Source of the DNA: Alcaligenaceae bacterium
GTDB taxonomy: Bacteria; Pseudomonadota; Gammaproteobacteria; Burkholderiales; Burkholderiaceae_B
Direction: 5' to 3'
Assembly (NCBI GenBank): GCA_012727555.1
Contig: JAAYGT010000027.1
Location: 17,145-81,144 of the forward strand
Length of the DNA: 64,000 nucleotides
Positions 53,817-62,545 of this stretch are shown one piece after another. The stretch's first letter is position 1; the number at the start of each line of letters is the position of its first letter. The translations under genes and the position numbers were made by a program. The notes under the pieces were generated by a model, which saw nothing but the letters and a program-made list of their open reading frames with translations, made no database searches and was not told where the DNA came from.

Positions 53817-54532
53817 ATGACTTTGTTTTTTCCTTGCCTGATCGACTGGGCGTTGCACAACTTCATTGGCTGGCACTGACATGCGTTGCCTATGGCCTGG
53901 CCTTGCGAGTATACCGACGTAGCGGGGGTAATCCGTTTTTCCTGCCGGTTCTGGTCGCTGTGCTCATTGTTCTGGGTGTGCTTTGGCTGACTGATACCCG
54001 TTATTCATCGTATCAGGCGGGTAATCAATTGCTGGTCTGGCTGATCGGCCCTGTCACTGTCGCACTGGCCGTGCCGTTGTACGTGCATCTGTCACGTCTT
54101 CGCGCTGTCTGGTTGCCCGTGTTGTTGGCGCTGATCGCTGGTGCCGTCACGGCGGTGGTAGCCACTATAGCCATCGCGTGGGTGTTGGGTGCCGAACGGC
54201 TGACATGGGCCTCGCTGGCACCAAAGTCGTTGACTATGCCCATCGCCATGGATGTCGCAGATCTGGCGGGCGGGATTGCTGCGCTTGCAAGTATCGGGGT
54301 TGCGCTTACGGGTATTTTCAGTGCGATGGTGGCAGGCCGTCTGTTCAATTTCATGGGCATTGCTGACCCGCGCACTGTCGGGTTTTCACTCGGGCTGACG
54401 GCGCATGCCATTGGTGTGGCCCGTGCGTTTCAGCTGAACGAAACAGCGGGTGCCTTTGCGGCGCTGGCCATGGGCTTGCACGCTATTTTCGGCGCCATCC
54501 TGATTCCACTCATCTTCGGGTTTCTGGGCTAA
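53813..54532 (+). CDS. lrgB: LrgB/CidB family membrane protein
   Basis: The 239-residue protein has about seven spans and the LrgB core LAPKSLTMPIAMDVADLAGG, then AHAIGVARAFQLNETAGAF. It begins inside the last codons of lrgA, so the pair is translationally coupled. LrgAB-type pairs have been tied to cell lysis control and, in some bacteria, to pyruvate or glycolate transport; the role here is open. Confidence 0.93.
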   Translation: MNDFVFSLPDRLGVAQLHWLALTCVAYGLALRVYRRSGGNPFFLPVLVAVLIVLGVLWLTDTRYSSYQAGNQLLVWLIGPVTVALAVPLYVHLSRLRAVWLPVLLALIAGAVTAVVATIAIAWVLGAERLTWASLAPKSLTMPIAMDVADLAGGIAALASIGVALTGIFSAMVAGRLFNFMGIADPRTVGFSLGLTAHAIGVARAFQLNETAGAFAALAMGLHAIFGAILIPLIFGFLG

Positions 54533-54695
54533 AGCTTGTCCTTGCGCCGGCCACCAGGTGTTTCTATGTGTCGCTTTTTTTGCCCCGGATTCCTCGTGCC
54601 CAGGTGTCCGTGCGAACGACAGGCATGGTAATCTCGATTACCCTTTCCGCTTCTTTTTCCACCCTTTTTCATTTCCCAGTTTTCGGAGCAAACGT

Positions 54696-55304
54696 ATGAA
54701 GTTGTTTATCAAGCCGGGTGCCGGTTCCTTTGCGCCACACATTGTGTTGCATGAGCTGGGCATTGCCCACGAAATCGAGGCTGTTGATACCAAGGCGGGT
54801 AAAACAGCGTCAGGTGCCGATTTTTCTGCACTCAACCCCAAAGGATACATTCCGGCGCTTTTACTTGATGATGGCACTTTGCTCACAGAGGGGGCTGCCA
54901 TTTTGCAGTATCTGGCCGATCTCAAACCTGAACTGCAACTGGCGCCTGCCAACGGTACGCTGCCGCGTTACCAAATGCAGGCCTGGTTGAATTTCATCGG
55001 AACAGAACTGCACAAGTACGTTACGCCGTTCTTTCTCCCGGGTGCTTCCGATGACTGGAAGTCGGTGGCCAGAAGTTGCCTTGAGCGCCGTTGTGTTTAT
55101 ATCAACCAGGAGCTGCAGAACCGTCCCTACCTGATGGGTGAGCAATTCACGGTCGCTGATGCCTACCTGTTCAATGTGTTGAACTGGTTCCGTTTCCTCA
55201 AAATTGATCTTGCCCAATGGCCTAACGTGGCAGCTTTTCATGCGCGTGTTGCTGAACGTCCTTCTGTGGCGGCTGCCCTGACCGCCGAGGGTCTCAAGCG
55301 CTGA
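54696..55304 (+). CDS. gstA: Glutathione S-transferase, beta-class-like
   Basis: The 202-residue protein aligns with E. coli GstA throughout: KPGA at the N-terminus, NPKGYIPALLLDDGTLLTEG with the glutathione-binding region, TELHKYVTPFF, and the C-terminal FTVADAYLFNVLNW. The beta-class catalytic/glutathione-linking Cys10 is replaced by Gly (KPGAGSFAPH), with Ser11 next to it, and residue 5 is Ile. ATG at 54696 follows CGGAG. Overall fold is intact, so it may use a different catalytic residue or act as a binding protein. It precedes the aromatic-degradation cluster but is separated by a hairpin. Confidence 0.9.
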   Translation: MKLFIKPGAGSFAPHIVLHELGIAHEIEAVDTKAGKTASGADFSALNPKGYIPALLLDDGTLLTEGAAILQYLADLKPELQLAPANGTLPRYQMQAWLNFIGTELHKYVTPFFLPGASDDWKSVARSCLERRCVYINQELQNRPYLMGEQFTVADAYLFNVLNWFRFLKIDLAQWPNVAAFHARVAERPSVAAALTAEGLKR

Positions 55305-55322
55305 TCTTCCGATCGTGCTGAT

Positions 55323-55349
55323 GAAATGCGGGCCCGTGGCCCGCATTTC
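55323..55349. terminator. Hairpin after gstA
   Basis: A perfect 12-bp stem (55323-55334 with 55338-55349) closes a 3-nt loop 18 bp after the gstA stop. There is no T-tract beyond TTTC, so it is a probable but unproved terminator. Confidence 0.6.
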
Positions 55350-55394
55350 GCTGGGTTGTTCGCTGCTACTTGAGATATATCATGGTAAACCATA

Positions 55395-55425
55395 AGTTGT
55401 GTGCGCACGCAACTATTAGTAGAAT
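55395..55425 (+). promoter_or_regulatory. Promoter and operator of the MarR-type gene
   Basis: TTGTGT (55397-55402) and TAGAAT (55420-55425) are 17 bp apart. A 20-bp palindrome, paired at nine of ten positions, spans 55395-55414 and covers the -35 and spacer. A dimer bound there would block RNA polymerase, so autorepression by the MarR protein is likely. A second small repeat, ATGGT-AA-ACCAT, lies at 55382-55393. Confidence 0.62.
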
Positions 55426-55461
55426 CGTTTTCACGAATTCAACGATCGATCCAATACCCTC

Positions 55462-55992
55462 ATGACTCAATCCGCCCAATGCCAGCAATCGCCTGCCGCC
55501 CCTGGTCCGGCCAGTCGCTCGGCAGATGCTTCCCAAAAACCTTCGTTCACGGTGCAGGAAAACCCGCGCCTTGATCGAACCCTGACCTACCGTTTGCATG
55601 TGTTGAACAAGCTGGCCGATCTTGAAAGCCAGCACGAATTTCCGCGCAGGGTCGGTATGTCGCCTGGTGATGCGCGATGCCTGGCAACGGTCGCCAGTTT
55701 CGAGCCCTTGTCGGTCAAGGATCTGGCCGAGCAGTCAAACCTCACCAAAGGGCAGGCCAGCCGCGCTGCACAGGCTCTGGTTGATCGTGGTCTGGTTCAC
55801 AAGTGCTGCAGTGCCGAAGACGGGCGCGGTGTCGTACTGACACTGACACCGGAAGGCCGCGTGGCCAGCGAGCAGGTCATGGCGTTCATCCATGAGCGTA
55901 ATCATCGAATTTTCGGTTGTCTTGAGCCCGGCGAGCAGTCGGTGTTCAGCCAATTACTTGATCGTCTTATCCAGCATAACCGTTTACTCTGA
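55462..55992 (+). CDS. MarR-family transcriptional regulator
   Basis: The 176-residue protein has a disordered, Pro/Ser-rich N-terminus of about 30 residues and a MarR winged helix with LSVKDLAEQSNLTKGQASRA as the recognition region and the wing DGRGVVLTLTPEG. Two adjacent cysteines (KCCSAEDG) lie in the wing. It heads the FAD monooxygenase/DUF2783/fumarylacetoacetase cluster with a 19-bp gap, so it probably controls it in response to an aromatic compound. Confidence 0.9.
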   Translation: MTQSAQCQQSPAAPGPASRSADASQKPSFTVQENPRLDRTLTYRLHVLNKLADLESQHEFPRRVGMSPGDARCLATVASFEPLSVKDLAEQSNLTKGQASRAAQALVDRGLVHKCCSAEDGRGVVLTLTPEGRVASEQVMAFIHERNHRIFGCLEPGEQSVFSQLLDRLIQHNRLL

Positions 55993-56011
55993 CACCCCAT
56001 CAGGAGCACTC

Positions 56012-57703
56012 ATGCATCTGCCAACCACCGAGCCCAGGTTCTCGATCTATTACAACTACCAGGTTTTTGAACCCTGGTTGCCTTCAAAAAACGCGGCACA
56101 AAAACGTCAACCTGTTCTGATCGTCGGTTCAGGTCCGTCGGGTATGGTCACCGCGCTGGAACTTGCACGTCATGGTGTAGCCAGTGTTGTTGCCAGTTCC
56201 GAACTGCAGTTTTCCCAGGGCAGCCGTGCCATTGTGTTCACTCGCCGATCCATGGAAATTCTCCAGCAGGTGGGGGTTGCCGATCGCATGACCGAAAACG
56301 GATTGCCCTGGCGCTTCGGCAATTCGTTCTATCGTGGTCAGCGCGTCTTCCGCATGGAAGCGCCGCATGATTCCGATGACCGCTTTTTCCCCATGATCAA
56401 CGTTCAGCAGCAGTACATGGAAGAATACCTGTACGATGCCTGCGCCGCGAACCCGCTGATCGATTTCCGTTGGGGCAACAAGGTGGTGCGTGTGGATCAG
56501 CACGATGGCTTTGCTGCCGTGGAAATCGACACACCCGAGGGGCCCTACACACTTGAGGCCCACTGGGTTATCGCCGCTGATGGCGGTCGATCGGGTATTC
56601 GCACAGCCATGGACCTGCAAATGGAAGGGGCTTCGTATGAAGGCCTTTTCGTAATTGCCGACATTCGCATCGACCTGCCACTGCCCACCGAGCGCCTTGC
56701 TTATTTTGACCCCGTCTGGAATCCGGGTAATACCATTCTGATGCACCGTGAGCCCAATGGTATCTGGCGGGTCGATTACCAGTTGCCTGAAGGCGAATCG
56801 CCCGAGGAAGCGCTCAAGCCTGAGTCGCTCAAGCAGCGTATCGATGCCCAGCTCGAAATGATCGGTTTTGGTGGAACGCCCTGGGAAATGGACTGGAGCT
56901 CGGTGTATTCGGCCCGTACCCTGACGTTACCGCAGTATGTGTATGGTTCCGTCATTTTTACCGGTGATGCAGCTCACTTGTTGCCAATTTTTGGCGTGCG
57001 CGGGGCGAATACAGCGTTCCAGGATGCCCAGTCACTCGGCTGGCATCTGGCCTACGTTGTGAAAGGTCTGGCCGGCAAGGTCTTGCTTGAAAACTACAGC
57101 CGTGAACGTGTTGGCGCTGCCCGTGAAATCATTGCCGAAGCCGGCAAGAGCACCCGCTTCATGACACCCCCACCCGGCGGGTTCAAGCTGCTGCGCGATG
57201 CTGTTCTGTCGTTGTCGCTCACCCAGGAATTTGTACGCCCCTTGTATCATTGGCGAACGTCGCGCCCTCACGAATACACGCAGTCCATGCTCAACAGCCA
57301 AGGCGACGACAACGCCTTGTTCACTGCAGGTCCTGCGCACGGCGCGCCGCCACAGAATATTCGTCTGGGTGCCAACAGTTTCCTGCTTGATCACTTGGGG
57401 GGCGGCTTCGATCTGCTGTATTTTACCGAGGCATCGGCCATGCCATCGGCTTTGCTTGAGGTCATTAATCAGGCGCGCAGCACCGGATTGCCTGTCAGGG
57501 TTATTGCAGTAGGTGCAGAGCAGTCCGTTGAGGGAGCCGATCTGACACTGCCTGATCCCGATGGCCATTTCCGTGCCCGTTACGGTGTCCGGGCCAGCGG
57601 TGCGGCGTATCTGCTTCGCCCCGACCAGCACGTGTGTGCGCGTTGGCTCACACTTGATTCCACCCGTTTGCAGGCCGCGCTCAAGTCGGCACTTCCACGC
57701 TAA
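56012..57703 (+). CDS. FAD-dependent aromatic monooxygenase (PHBH-like)
   Basis: The 563-residue enzyme belongs to the FAD_binding_3 hydroxylases. It has the Rossmann PVLIVGSGPSGMVTALELARH, the mid-sequence DG-type motif VIAADGGRSGIRTAM and the second FAD motif IFTGDAAHLLPIFGVRGANT. A C-terminal thioredoxin-like region (about 470-560) resembles phenol hydroxylases. ATG at 56012 follows CAGGAG. It would hydroxylate an aromatic acid with NAD(P)H and oxygen. Next to fumarylacetoacetase, a substrate leading to a homogentisate-like ring-cleavage product is plausible, but none is proved. Confidence 0.9.
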   Translation: MHLPTTEPRFSIYYNYQVFEPWLPSKNAAQKRQPVLIVGSGPSGMVTALELARHGVASVVASSELQFSQGSRAIVFTRRSMEILQQVGVADRMTENGLPWRFGNSFYRGQRVFRMEAPHDSDDRFFPMINVQQQYMEEYLYDACAANPLIDFRWGNKVVRVDQHDGFAAVEIDTPEGPYTLEAHWVIAADGGRSGIRTAMDLQMEGASYEGLFVIADIRIDLPLPTERLAYFDPVWNPGNTILMHREPNGIWRVDYQLPEGESPEEALKPESLKQRIDAQLEMIGFGGTPWEMDWSSVYSARTLTLPQYVYGSVIFTGDAAHLLPIFGVRGANTAFQDAQSLGWHLAYVVKGLAGKVLLENYSRERVGAAREIIAEAGKSTRFMTPPPGGFKLLRDAVLSLSLTQEFVRPLYHWRTSRPHEYTQSMLNSQGDDNALFTAGPAHGAPPQNIRLGANSFLLDHLGGGFDLLYFTEASAMPSALLEVINQARSTGLPVRVIAVGAEQSVEGADLTLPDPDGHFRARYGVRASGAAYLLRPDQHVCARWLTLDSTRLQAALKSALPR

Positions 57704-57712
57704 GGAGCATCC

Positions 57713-57907
57713 ATGACGACTGTTGTCAAATCGCTTAGTATTCCAGGTCTTGAAACTGTGTTCGACAGTCTGGCTGTTGCCATTGATCAGGCTGGGCCTG
57801 AAAAGTCGCAGCTGTTTCTAGCCAAGCTGGCCCTGTTGAATGCCAATGCCCTGGCCGATGAAAACCTGTTCCAGGAACACATTCGCGCCGCTCTGCAGGA
57901 CCTCTGA
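57713..57907 (+). CDS. DUF2783 family small protein
   Basis: The 64-residue, mostly helical protein (TVFDSLAVAIDQAGPEKSQ, then LFLAKLALLNANALADE) matches DUF2783, a small family found beside FAD monooxygenases of aromatic degradation. It starts ten bases after the monooxygenase and has a good AAGGAG site. Function is unknown; a role as a subunit or chaperone of the monooxygenase is a guess from linkage. Confidence 0.85.
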   Translation: MTTVVKSLSIPGLETVFDSLAVAIDQAGPEKSQLFLAKLALLNANALADENLFQEHIRAALQDL

Positions 57908-57937
57908 TCCCCTGCCGAATTTGGGCCATTTGTTCTT

Positions 57938-57960
57938 ACTGCCACCTGACAGGTGGCAGT
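57938..57960 (+). other. Perfect hairpin between DUF2783 gene and fahA
   Basis: ACTGCCACCTG (57938-57948) is the exact complement of 57950-57960, separated by one base, so the real loop is 3-5 nt. It ends 22 bp before the fahA TTG start. It may be a leaky terminator or a processing site within the operon. Confidence 0.65.
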
Positions 57961-57982
57961 CTTATTTGAAAAAGGAGCTCCC

Positions 57983-59305
57983 TTGACCACACATCTGAAC
58001 GAAACACATGATCCGTCCCTGCGCAGCTGGGTCGTGTCTGCCAACCAGCCACAAACTGACTTTCCGGTGCAAAACCTGCCGTTTGCCGTTTTCCGGCGCA
58101 GCGGTTCTGATGAGCCCTGGCGTGGTGGCGTGGCCATTGGTGACCAGATTCTTGATCTTGCCGCAGCCGATGCAGCCGGTGTCTTTACGGGGCTTGCAGG
58201 TTCAGCCGTCAAGGCAGGCAGTGAAGCGACGCTCAATGCACTGATGGCCATGGGTAGTCAGGCCTGGCAGGCGCTGCGCCTTGCGCTTTCCAGAGCGCTG
58301 CGTGACGGTGCAAAGGAACAAACCGCCCTGCAGACGTGCCTGGTTCCCCAGGCCCAGGCTGAATACACGGTGCCTGCACGTATCGGCGATTACACGGATT
58401 TTTATACATCTGTCTATCATGCAACCAATATCGGGCGCCTGTTCCGCCCCGATAATCCCCTGATGCCCAACTACAAGTGGGTGCCCATCGGCTATCATGG
58501 CCGTGCTTCCAGTGTGGGCGTTTCGGGTCAGGCTTTTGTGCGCCCAAGCGGCCAGATCATGCCACCCGGTGCGACCGAGCCCGTGGTGGGCCCTTCGCGC
58601 CGCCTTGATATTGAACTTGAATTGGGCATTTTTCTGGGTACCGGCAACCCCTTGGGCGAACCGGTGGGCATTGAAGAGGCTGAATCTCATGTTTTTGGCC
58701 TGTGCCTGCTCAACGACTGGTCAGCCCGCGATCTGCAGGCCTGGGAATACCAGCCTCTGGGCCCATTCCTTGCGAAAAATTTTGCCACCACCATTTCGCC
58801 CTGGATTGTCACACTTGAAGCATTGGCTCCTTATCGTGTTGCCTTCCAGCGCCCTGAAGGCGATCCGTCACCGTTGCCGTATCTCGATTCGTCAGTCAAT
58901 CGTGAAGCGGGAGCTTTTGACATTCAATTGCAGGTTGGCATCCAGACGCCTGCCATGCGTGAAGCCGGGCAGGGTGATGCCAGCATCTGCCTGACGAGCT
59001 ATCGCCACGCCTACTGGACGATTGCCCAAATGGTGACTCACCATACTGTCAACGGATGCAACCTGCAACCGGGCGATCTGTTCGGCAGCGGTACGTTGTC
59101 GGGCCCCACCCTCGATCAGGCCGGCGCCCTGATCGAATTGACACAGGGGGGCAAAAATCCATTGCAACTGCCGAATGGCGAACAACGTACTTTCCTGGAA
59201 GATGGTGATGCCATCGTGTTGCGTGGGTGGTGCGAAAAGCCAGGGGCGGCCCGCATTGGTTTTGGTGAGTGCCGTGGCACGATCTTGCCGGCCCGCAAGG
59301 CCTGA
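57983..59305 (+). CDS. fahA: Fumarylacetoacetase
   Basis: The enzyme hydrolyses fumarylacetoacetate to fumarate and acetoacetate, the last step of homogentisate degradation. The 440-residue product has the fumarylacetoacetase N-terminal domain and the catalytic DFYTSVYHATNIGRLFRP, then WVPIGYHGRASSV, the metal-binding ELELGIFLGTGN and FGLCLLNDWSARDLQAWEY. TTG at 57983, with AAGGAG six bases upstream, is preferred to GTG at 57953, which would lie in the preceding hairpin. No homogentisate dioxygenase gene is in the window. Confidence 0.93.
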   Translation: MTTHLNETHDPSLRSWVVSANQPQTDFPVQNLPFAVFRRSGSDEPWRGGVAIGDQILDLAAADAAGVFTGLAGSAVKAGSEATLNALMAMGSQAWQALRLALSRALRDGAKEQTALQTCLVPQAQAEYTVPARIGDYTDFYTSVYHATNIGRLFRPDNPLMPNYKWVPIGYHGRASSVGVSGQAFVRPSGQIMPPGATEPVVGPSRRLDIELELGIFLGTGNPLGEPVGIEEAESHVFGLCLLNDWSARDLQAWEYQPLGPFLAKNFATTISPWIVTLEALAPYRVAFQRPEGDPSPLPYLDSSVNREAGAFDIQLQVGIQTPAMREAGQGDASICLTSYRHAYWTIAQMVTHHTVNGCNLQPGDLFGSGTLSGPTLDQAGALIELTQGGKNPLQLPNGEQRTFLEDGDAIVLRGWCEKPGAARIGFGECRGTILPARKA

Positions 59306-59644
59306 AGTCCATACGGCAGGTGACCCGCCTGAATCTTGCCCGGTGTGCATGCGTTCGCCGGGCATAATTCTTACTTGAAGTTTCTTGCATGGGGGCCGAT
59401 AACCGGCCCGTACCTTCCTGCACAGTCCTGTCCCGATGACGGCTACCTGCTTGCGGATCAGGCATGTACGACACGATTTCTTCAATCAACAACAGGCCAA
59501 GCTGCTTCAAATCCTCTCGCGTTTGATAAACTTGGGGCGCTCCAATTCAACGCCGCGCCTGTTTTCCTGACAGTCCGGTGACAACTTCATTTTGCCGATG
59601 CCCTCATTCTGTGTGGCGGCATTGTGCTCTGGCATCCGATTCCC
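59306..59644. other. Gene-free interval before the Zorya locus
   Basis: About 340 bp without a supported gene. A 6-bp GGGCCG/CGGCCC hairpin lies near 59395-59411 but has no T-tract. No tRNA, integrase site or clear direct repeat marking an island boundary was seen. Confidence 0.55.
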
Positions 59645-61681
59645 ATGGACAGTTACGTCAAAGATTATCTGCCCGTTCTTCTTGAACCGCTCACGCATTA
59701 TTCGTTTGGTTTCGTTGCCTGTGCCATCCTTCTGGTCATTGCACTTCTTTCCAGTTTCTGGATGTGGCGTGTTCAGATCAGGGCCACACGCCAGATCAAC
59801 AAGGCCCGGTACCTGATCGAAAGCTGCGACGATGAAAAAGCCTTTACAGCCCGTTTTCAGGAAATTGATGCGGCTTTGCGTCAGATCCGTCGTTTGCGTC
59901 GCCCCTGGGAGGAATTCTCGGCAACGCTCATTCCACCGCTCGAAGGGGTTGATGACCCGGCCTATTCTGTTTACCGTCACACCAAGCGGCCGCAATCCTA
60001 TTTCCAGCCCGACGAAATCCTGTACGACGTCAAGCCGGTCGTCGAGGGCGAACGCTTCATTGTCATTGGCCTGATTCTGACTTTTCTCGGGCTTGTAGCG
60101 GCTTTGTCATCGGCCAGTGTCATTTTCGATGGGGGTGACAACGAGGGCATGAAGGCGGCGCTGGCGGCCTTGCTGGCCACAGCCGGCGCCAAGTTTCTGG
60201 CTTCGGTCGGTGGTCTGGGCGCTTCGCTGATCCAGTCGCTCAGTCAGAACCTCAGCGTTCGCAAGGGCGCTGCTGCGCTCAGCAAATTCAATGACCAACT
60301 TGAGCAGCGCTTGTCCTATGCCAGCATCGAACGCATCGCCGCCGATCAGTACGGTCTGGCGCAGCGCCAATCGGTGCGTCTTGAAAATCTTGAACTCGAC
60401 ATCGCCAGCGCCCTGGGTGCAAAAATAACCACGGCCATGGATCGTATGCCGGGTCTGATCGGGGCTGAGTTTTCCCAGGCGATGGCACCGATCGGTACCC
60501 GCCTTGACACCATGACCCAGTCGTTGGCACGTGCGCCTGGCGATATGCTGGGTTCGATGGTAGGGCAGGTCACTGACCACATCCACGATGCCAGCAAGCA
60601 TTCCATGAATTCCGTCGTCACGCAGCTTGATTCACTGGCTTCCACCTTGAATACCCTGGTCAGTTCATTGTCGCACGGTCAGTTGGAAGTTCGAGGCGGG
60701 CTCGACGAAGCTGTGCAAGCCCTGGCTCATACCTCGCGGCAGTTTCAGTCATCGCTTGATCATTCGGCCCAGAGTGCATCGGGTCAGCTTGATGCGGCCG
60801 CACAAAGCATTGCCCAGACATTGAATGCCATGATGTCTGAACTCAAGGCTCAGCAAACCTCCAATTCGGCGCTCATGGAGCGACTGGTCAAACAGTTTGA
60901 AGCCACATCGGCCGAGGTCAATCAATCCCTGCGTCAGCGTGCCGAAGTTACGTCCAACGAAGTCGCTTCTACGGTCACTACGTCGCTCCAAACCCTGCTC
61001 GATGAAGTTGGTGTCAACACCAAACGTATGGCTGAAGGCGTGCAGCGTTCCGTGGTCAAGGTCAATGAACTCGCGATTGCCCGCATTGATGAATTGTTGG
61101 GCGCGTCAGTGGGCAAGGTTGGCGCTTCGCTCGATTCTGTGCACAAAGCGCTTGATGGCTGGTCCACGCAATCCGCAGGCGTGGCCAAGGCACTGGCTCA
61201 AATGAATGCTGAACTCGGACGCAGTCAAACGGGCCTGGCACAAGCTACTCAGCAAATCGAGGGCGCCAGCGGTCAGTTTGTGTCTGCGGCTCAAGGGGCT
61301 CGCGACGCGGCTCAGCCACTCAGTGCCGCTGCCGGTCAGGTGGTTCAGGCTGTAAACCAGTTGCGGGAAGCGTCTTCGCATCAGCTTGAACAGATCGTTC
61401 GCGGGGCAACGCAGATTCACAGTGCCTTGCAGGAGTCCCGTGCCGGCATTCAGTCATTGCATGAAACCTGGTCACGTCAGGCTTCGCAGCTTGAGGGTGC
61501 AGATACCCAGCTTGAGCATGCGTTCAGTCAGATCACCCAAAATCTTGAGCAGTCACTCGAAGCCTTGCACCGTTACACCGGAGGCATGGGTGAGCACGTT
61601 GCGCGTGCCTTGCAAGACCTGGGCTCGTTTGTGGAAGATCTTTCCGATACGGTCGAAAGCCTGGCCGCCAAGCAGAAGTAA
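59645..61681 (+). CDS. zorA: Zorya anti-phage system motor protein ZorA
   Basis: ZorA is a MotA/TolQ/ExbB-like inner-membrane protein that with ZorB forms an ion-driven complex whose long cytoplasmic tail transmits phage sensing. The 678-residue product has a span near residues 20-41, then two spans (about 140-165 and 170-200) with VIGLILTFLGLVAALSS and AKFLASVGGLGASL, which match the MotA/ExbB core. From about 220 to the end it is almost wholly helical with repeated Gln/Ala/Ser-rich segments, the expected tail. ATG at 59645 is used; GTG at 59624 is an alternative. It lies three bases before zorB. Confidence 0.88.
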   Translation: MDSYVKDYLPVLLEPLTHYSFGFVACAILLVIALLSSFWMWRVQIRATRQINKARYLIESCDDEKAFTARFQEIDAALRQIRRLRRPWEEFSATLIPPLEGVDDPAYSVYRHTKRPQSYFQPDEILYDVKPVVEGERFIVIGLILTFLGLVAALSSASVIFDGGDNEGMKAALAALLATAGAKFLASVGGLGASLIQSLSQNLSVRKGAAALSKFNDQLEQRLSYASIERIAADQYGLAQRQSVRLENLELDIASALGAKITTAMDRMPGLIGAEFSQAMAPIGTRLDTMTQSLARAPGDMLGSMVGQVTDHIHDASKHSMNSVVTQLDSLASTLNTLVSSLSHGQLEVRGGLDEAVQALAHTSRQFQSSLDHSAQSASGQLDAAAQSIAQTLNAMMSELKAQQTSNSALMERLVKQFEATSAEVNQSLRQRAEVTSNEVASTVTTSLQTLLDEVGVNTKRMAEGVQRSVVKVNELAIARIDELLGASVGKVGASLDSVHKALDGWSTQSAGVAKALAQMNAELGRSQTGLAQATQQIEGASGQFVSAAQGARDAAQPLSAAAGQVVQAVNQLREASSHQLEQIVRGATQIHSALQESRAGIQSLHETWSRQASQLEGADTQLEHAFSQITQNLEQSLEALHRYTGGMGEHVARALQDLGSFVEDLSDTVESLAAKQK

Positions 61682-61684
61682 ACC

Positions 61685-62545
61685 ATGGCCAAACTTGATA
61701 AAGGCACAAACTATTTTGCGTCCATGACCGACCTCATGGTGGGGGTTCTGTTTGTCTTTGTACTGATGATTGCCTACTTTGCGTTCCAGATCACCCAGGA
61801 AGACGCTGTTTCGCGTGCCGACTTCCAACAGGAGCAGGCGCGTACGCTAGCGCTCGAAGGCGAACTGGCCAAAGTGCGTGAACAACTTGAACAGCAGCAC
61901 GAACTCAGCGATCTTGAACGCTATGTGAAAGCCGGCGCCGAAGCCCGTGATCTGATGGTCGAGCAGGTTATTGCTGACCTGGGCGCACGCGGCATCGAAG
62001 CACGTTCGGTCCAGAGCGGTGTAGTTACCATCAGCGGCAAAGGGCTGTTTGCACCGGGCCGCTCCGATCTTGACAGTGTCCCCGGGGCTGTCGGAAAGGT
62101 CGATGAACTGGCCAACGTTCTGGCCGATTACGTCAATTGTTTTGCTTCCCGTCGTCAGGGTGGTCAGCCTGACACCCTGGCCCCCTGTAATTCGGGCGGT
62201 TTTGTCTTCGAGTCTGTCTTCATTGAAGGGCACACCGACAACCAGGCTTTGTTGTCCGTCTTGCCGGATGGCAGTCGCTCCAATCTGGAATTGAGCGCAC
62301 GCCGGGCCACCAACACGTACGAAGCCCTGATCAAAAAACAGCCTGCACTCACACGTTTCAAAAATCCGGCTGGTCAGCAGGTCCTGAGCGTGGCGGCCTA
62401 TGGTGAACAACGCCCCATTGCATCGAACCGTACCGAAGCCGGGCGTCAGGACAACCGGCGTATCGATATCCGGTTTGTCATGTACGTGCCCCGTGATCAG
62501 CAGGAGCTGGAAAAATTCCTGCAATCCCTTGGTCTGGCACCATGA
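61685..62545 (+). CDS. zorB: Zorya anti-phage system protein ZorB (OmpA/MotB-like)
   Basis: ZorB anchors the ZorA complex to peptidoglycan. The 286-residue product has an N-terminal span with SMTDLMVGVLFVFVLMIAYF, where Asp16 corresponds to the ion-carrying Asp of MotB-type proteins. A coiled-coil linker (about 40-85) leads to an OmpA C-terminal-like domain with FIEGHTDNQAL, LSARRATNTYEAL and AAYGEQRPIASN. The stop overlaps the zorC start (ATGA). The pair with zorA is the conserved core of all Zorya types. Confidence 0.9.
   Translation: MAKLDKGTNYFASMTDLMVGVLFVFVLMIAYFAFQITQEDAVSRADFQQEQARTLALEGELAKVREQLEQQHELSDLERYVKAGAEARDLMVEQVIADLGARGIEARSVQSGVVTISGKGLFAPGRSDLDSVPGAVGKVDELANVLADYVNCFASRRQGGQPDTLAPCNSGGFVFESVFIEGHTDNQALLSVLPDGSRSNLELSARRATNTYEALIKKQPALTRFKNPAGQQVLSVAAYGEQRPIASNRTEAGRQDNRRIDIRFVMYVPRDQQELEKFLQSLGLAP

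Noticed and set aside
55323..55349. tRNA-like or riboswitch structure after gstA
   Set aside because: It is a single simple stem with a 3-nt loop and no further conserved structure.
59336..59581. 81-codon frame in the interval before zorA
   Set aside because: No ribosome-binding site, no recognisable sequence, and cysteine/proline content typical of random frames.
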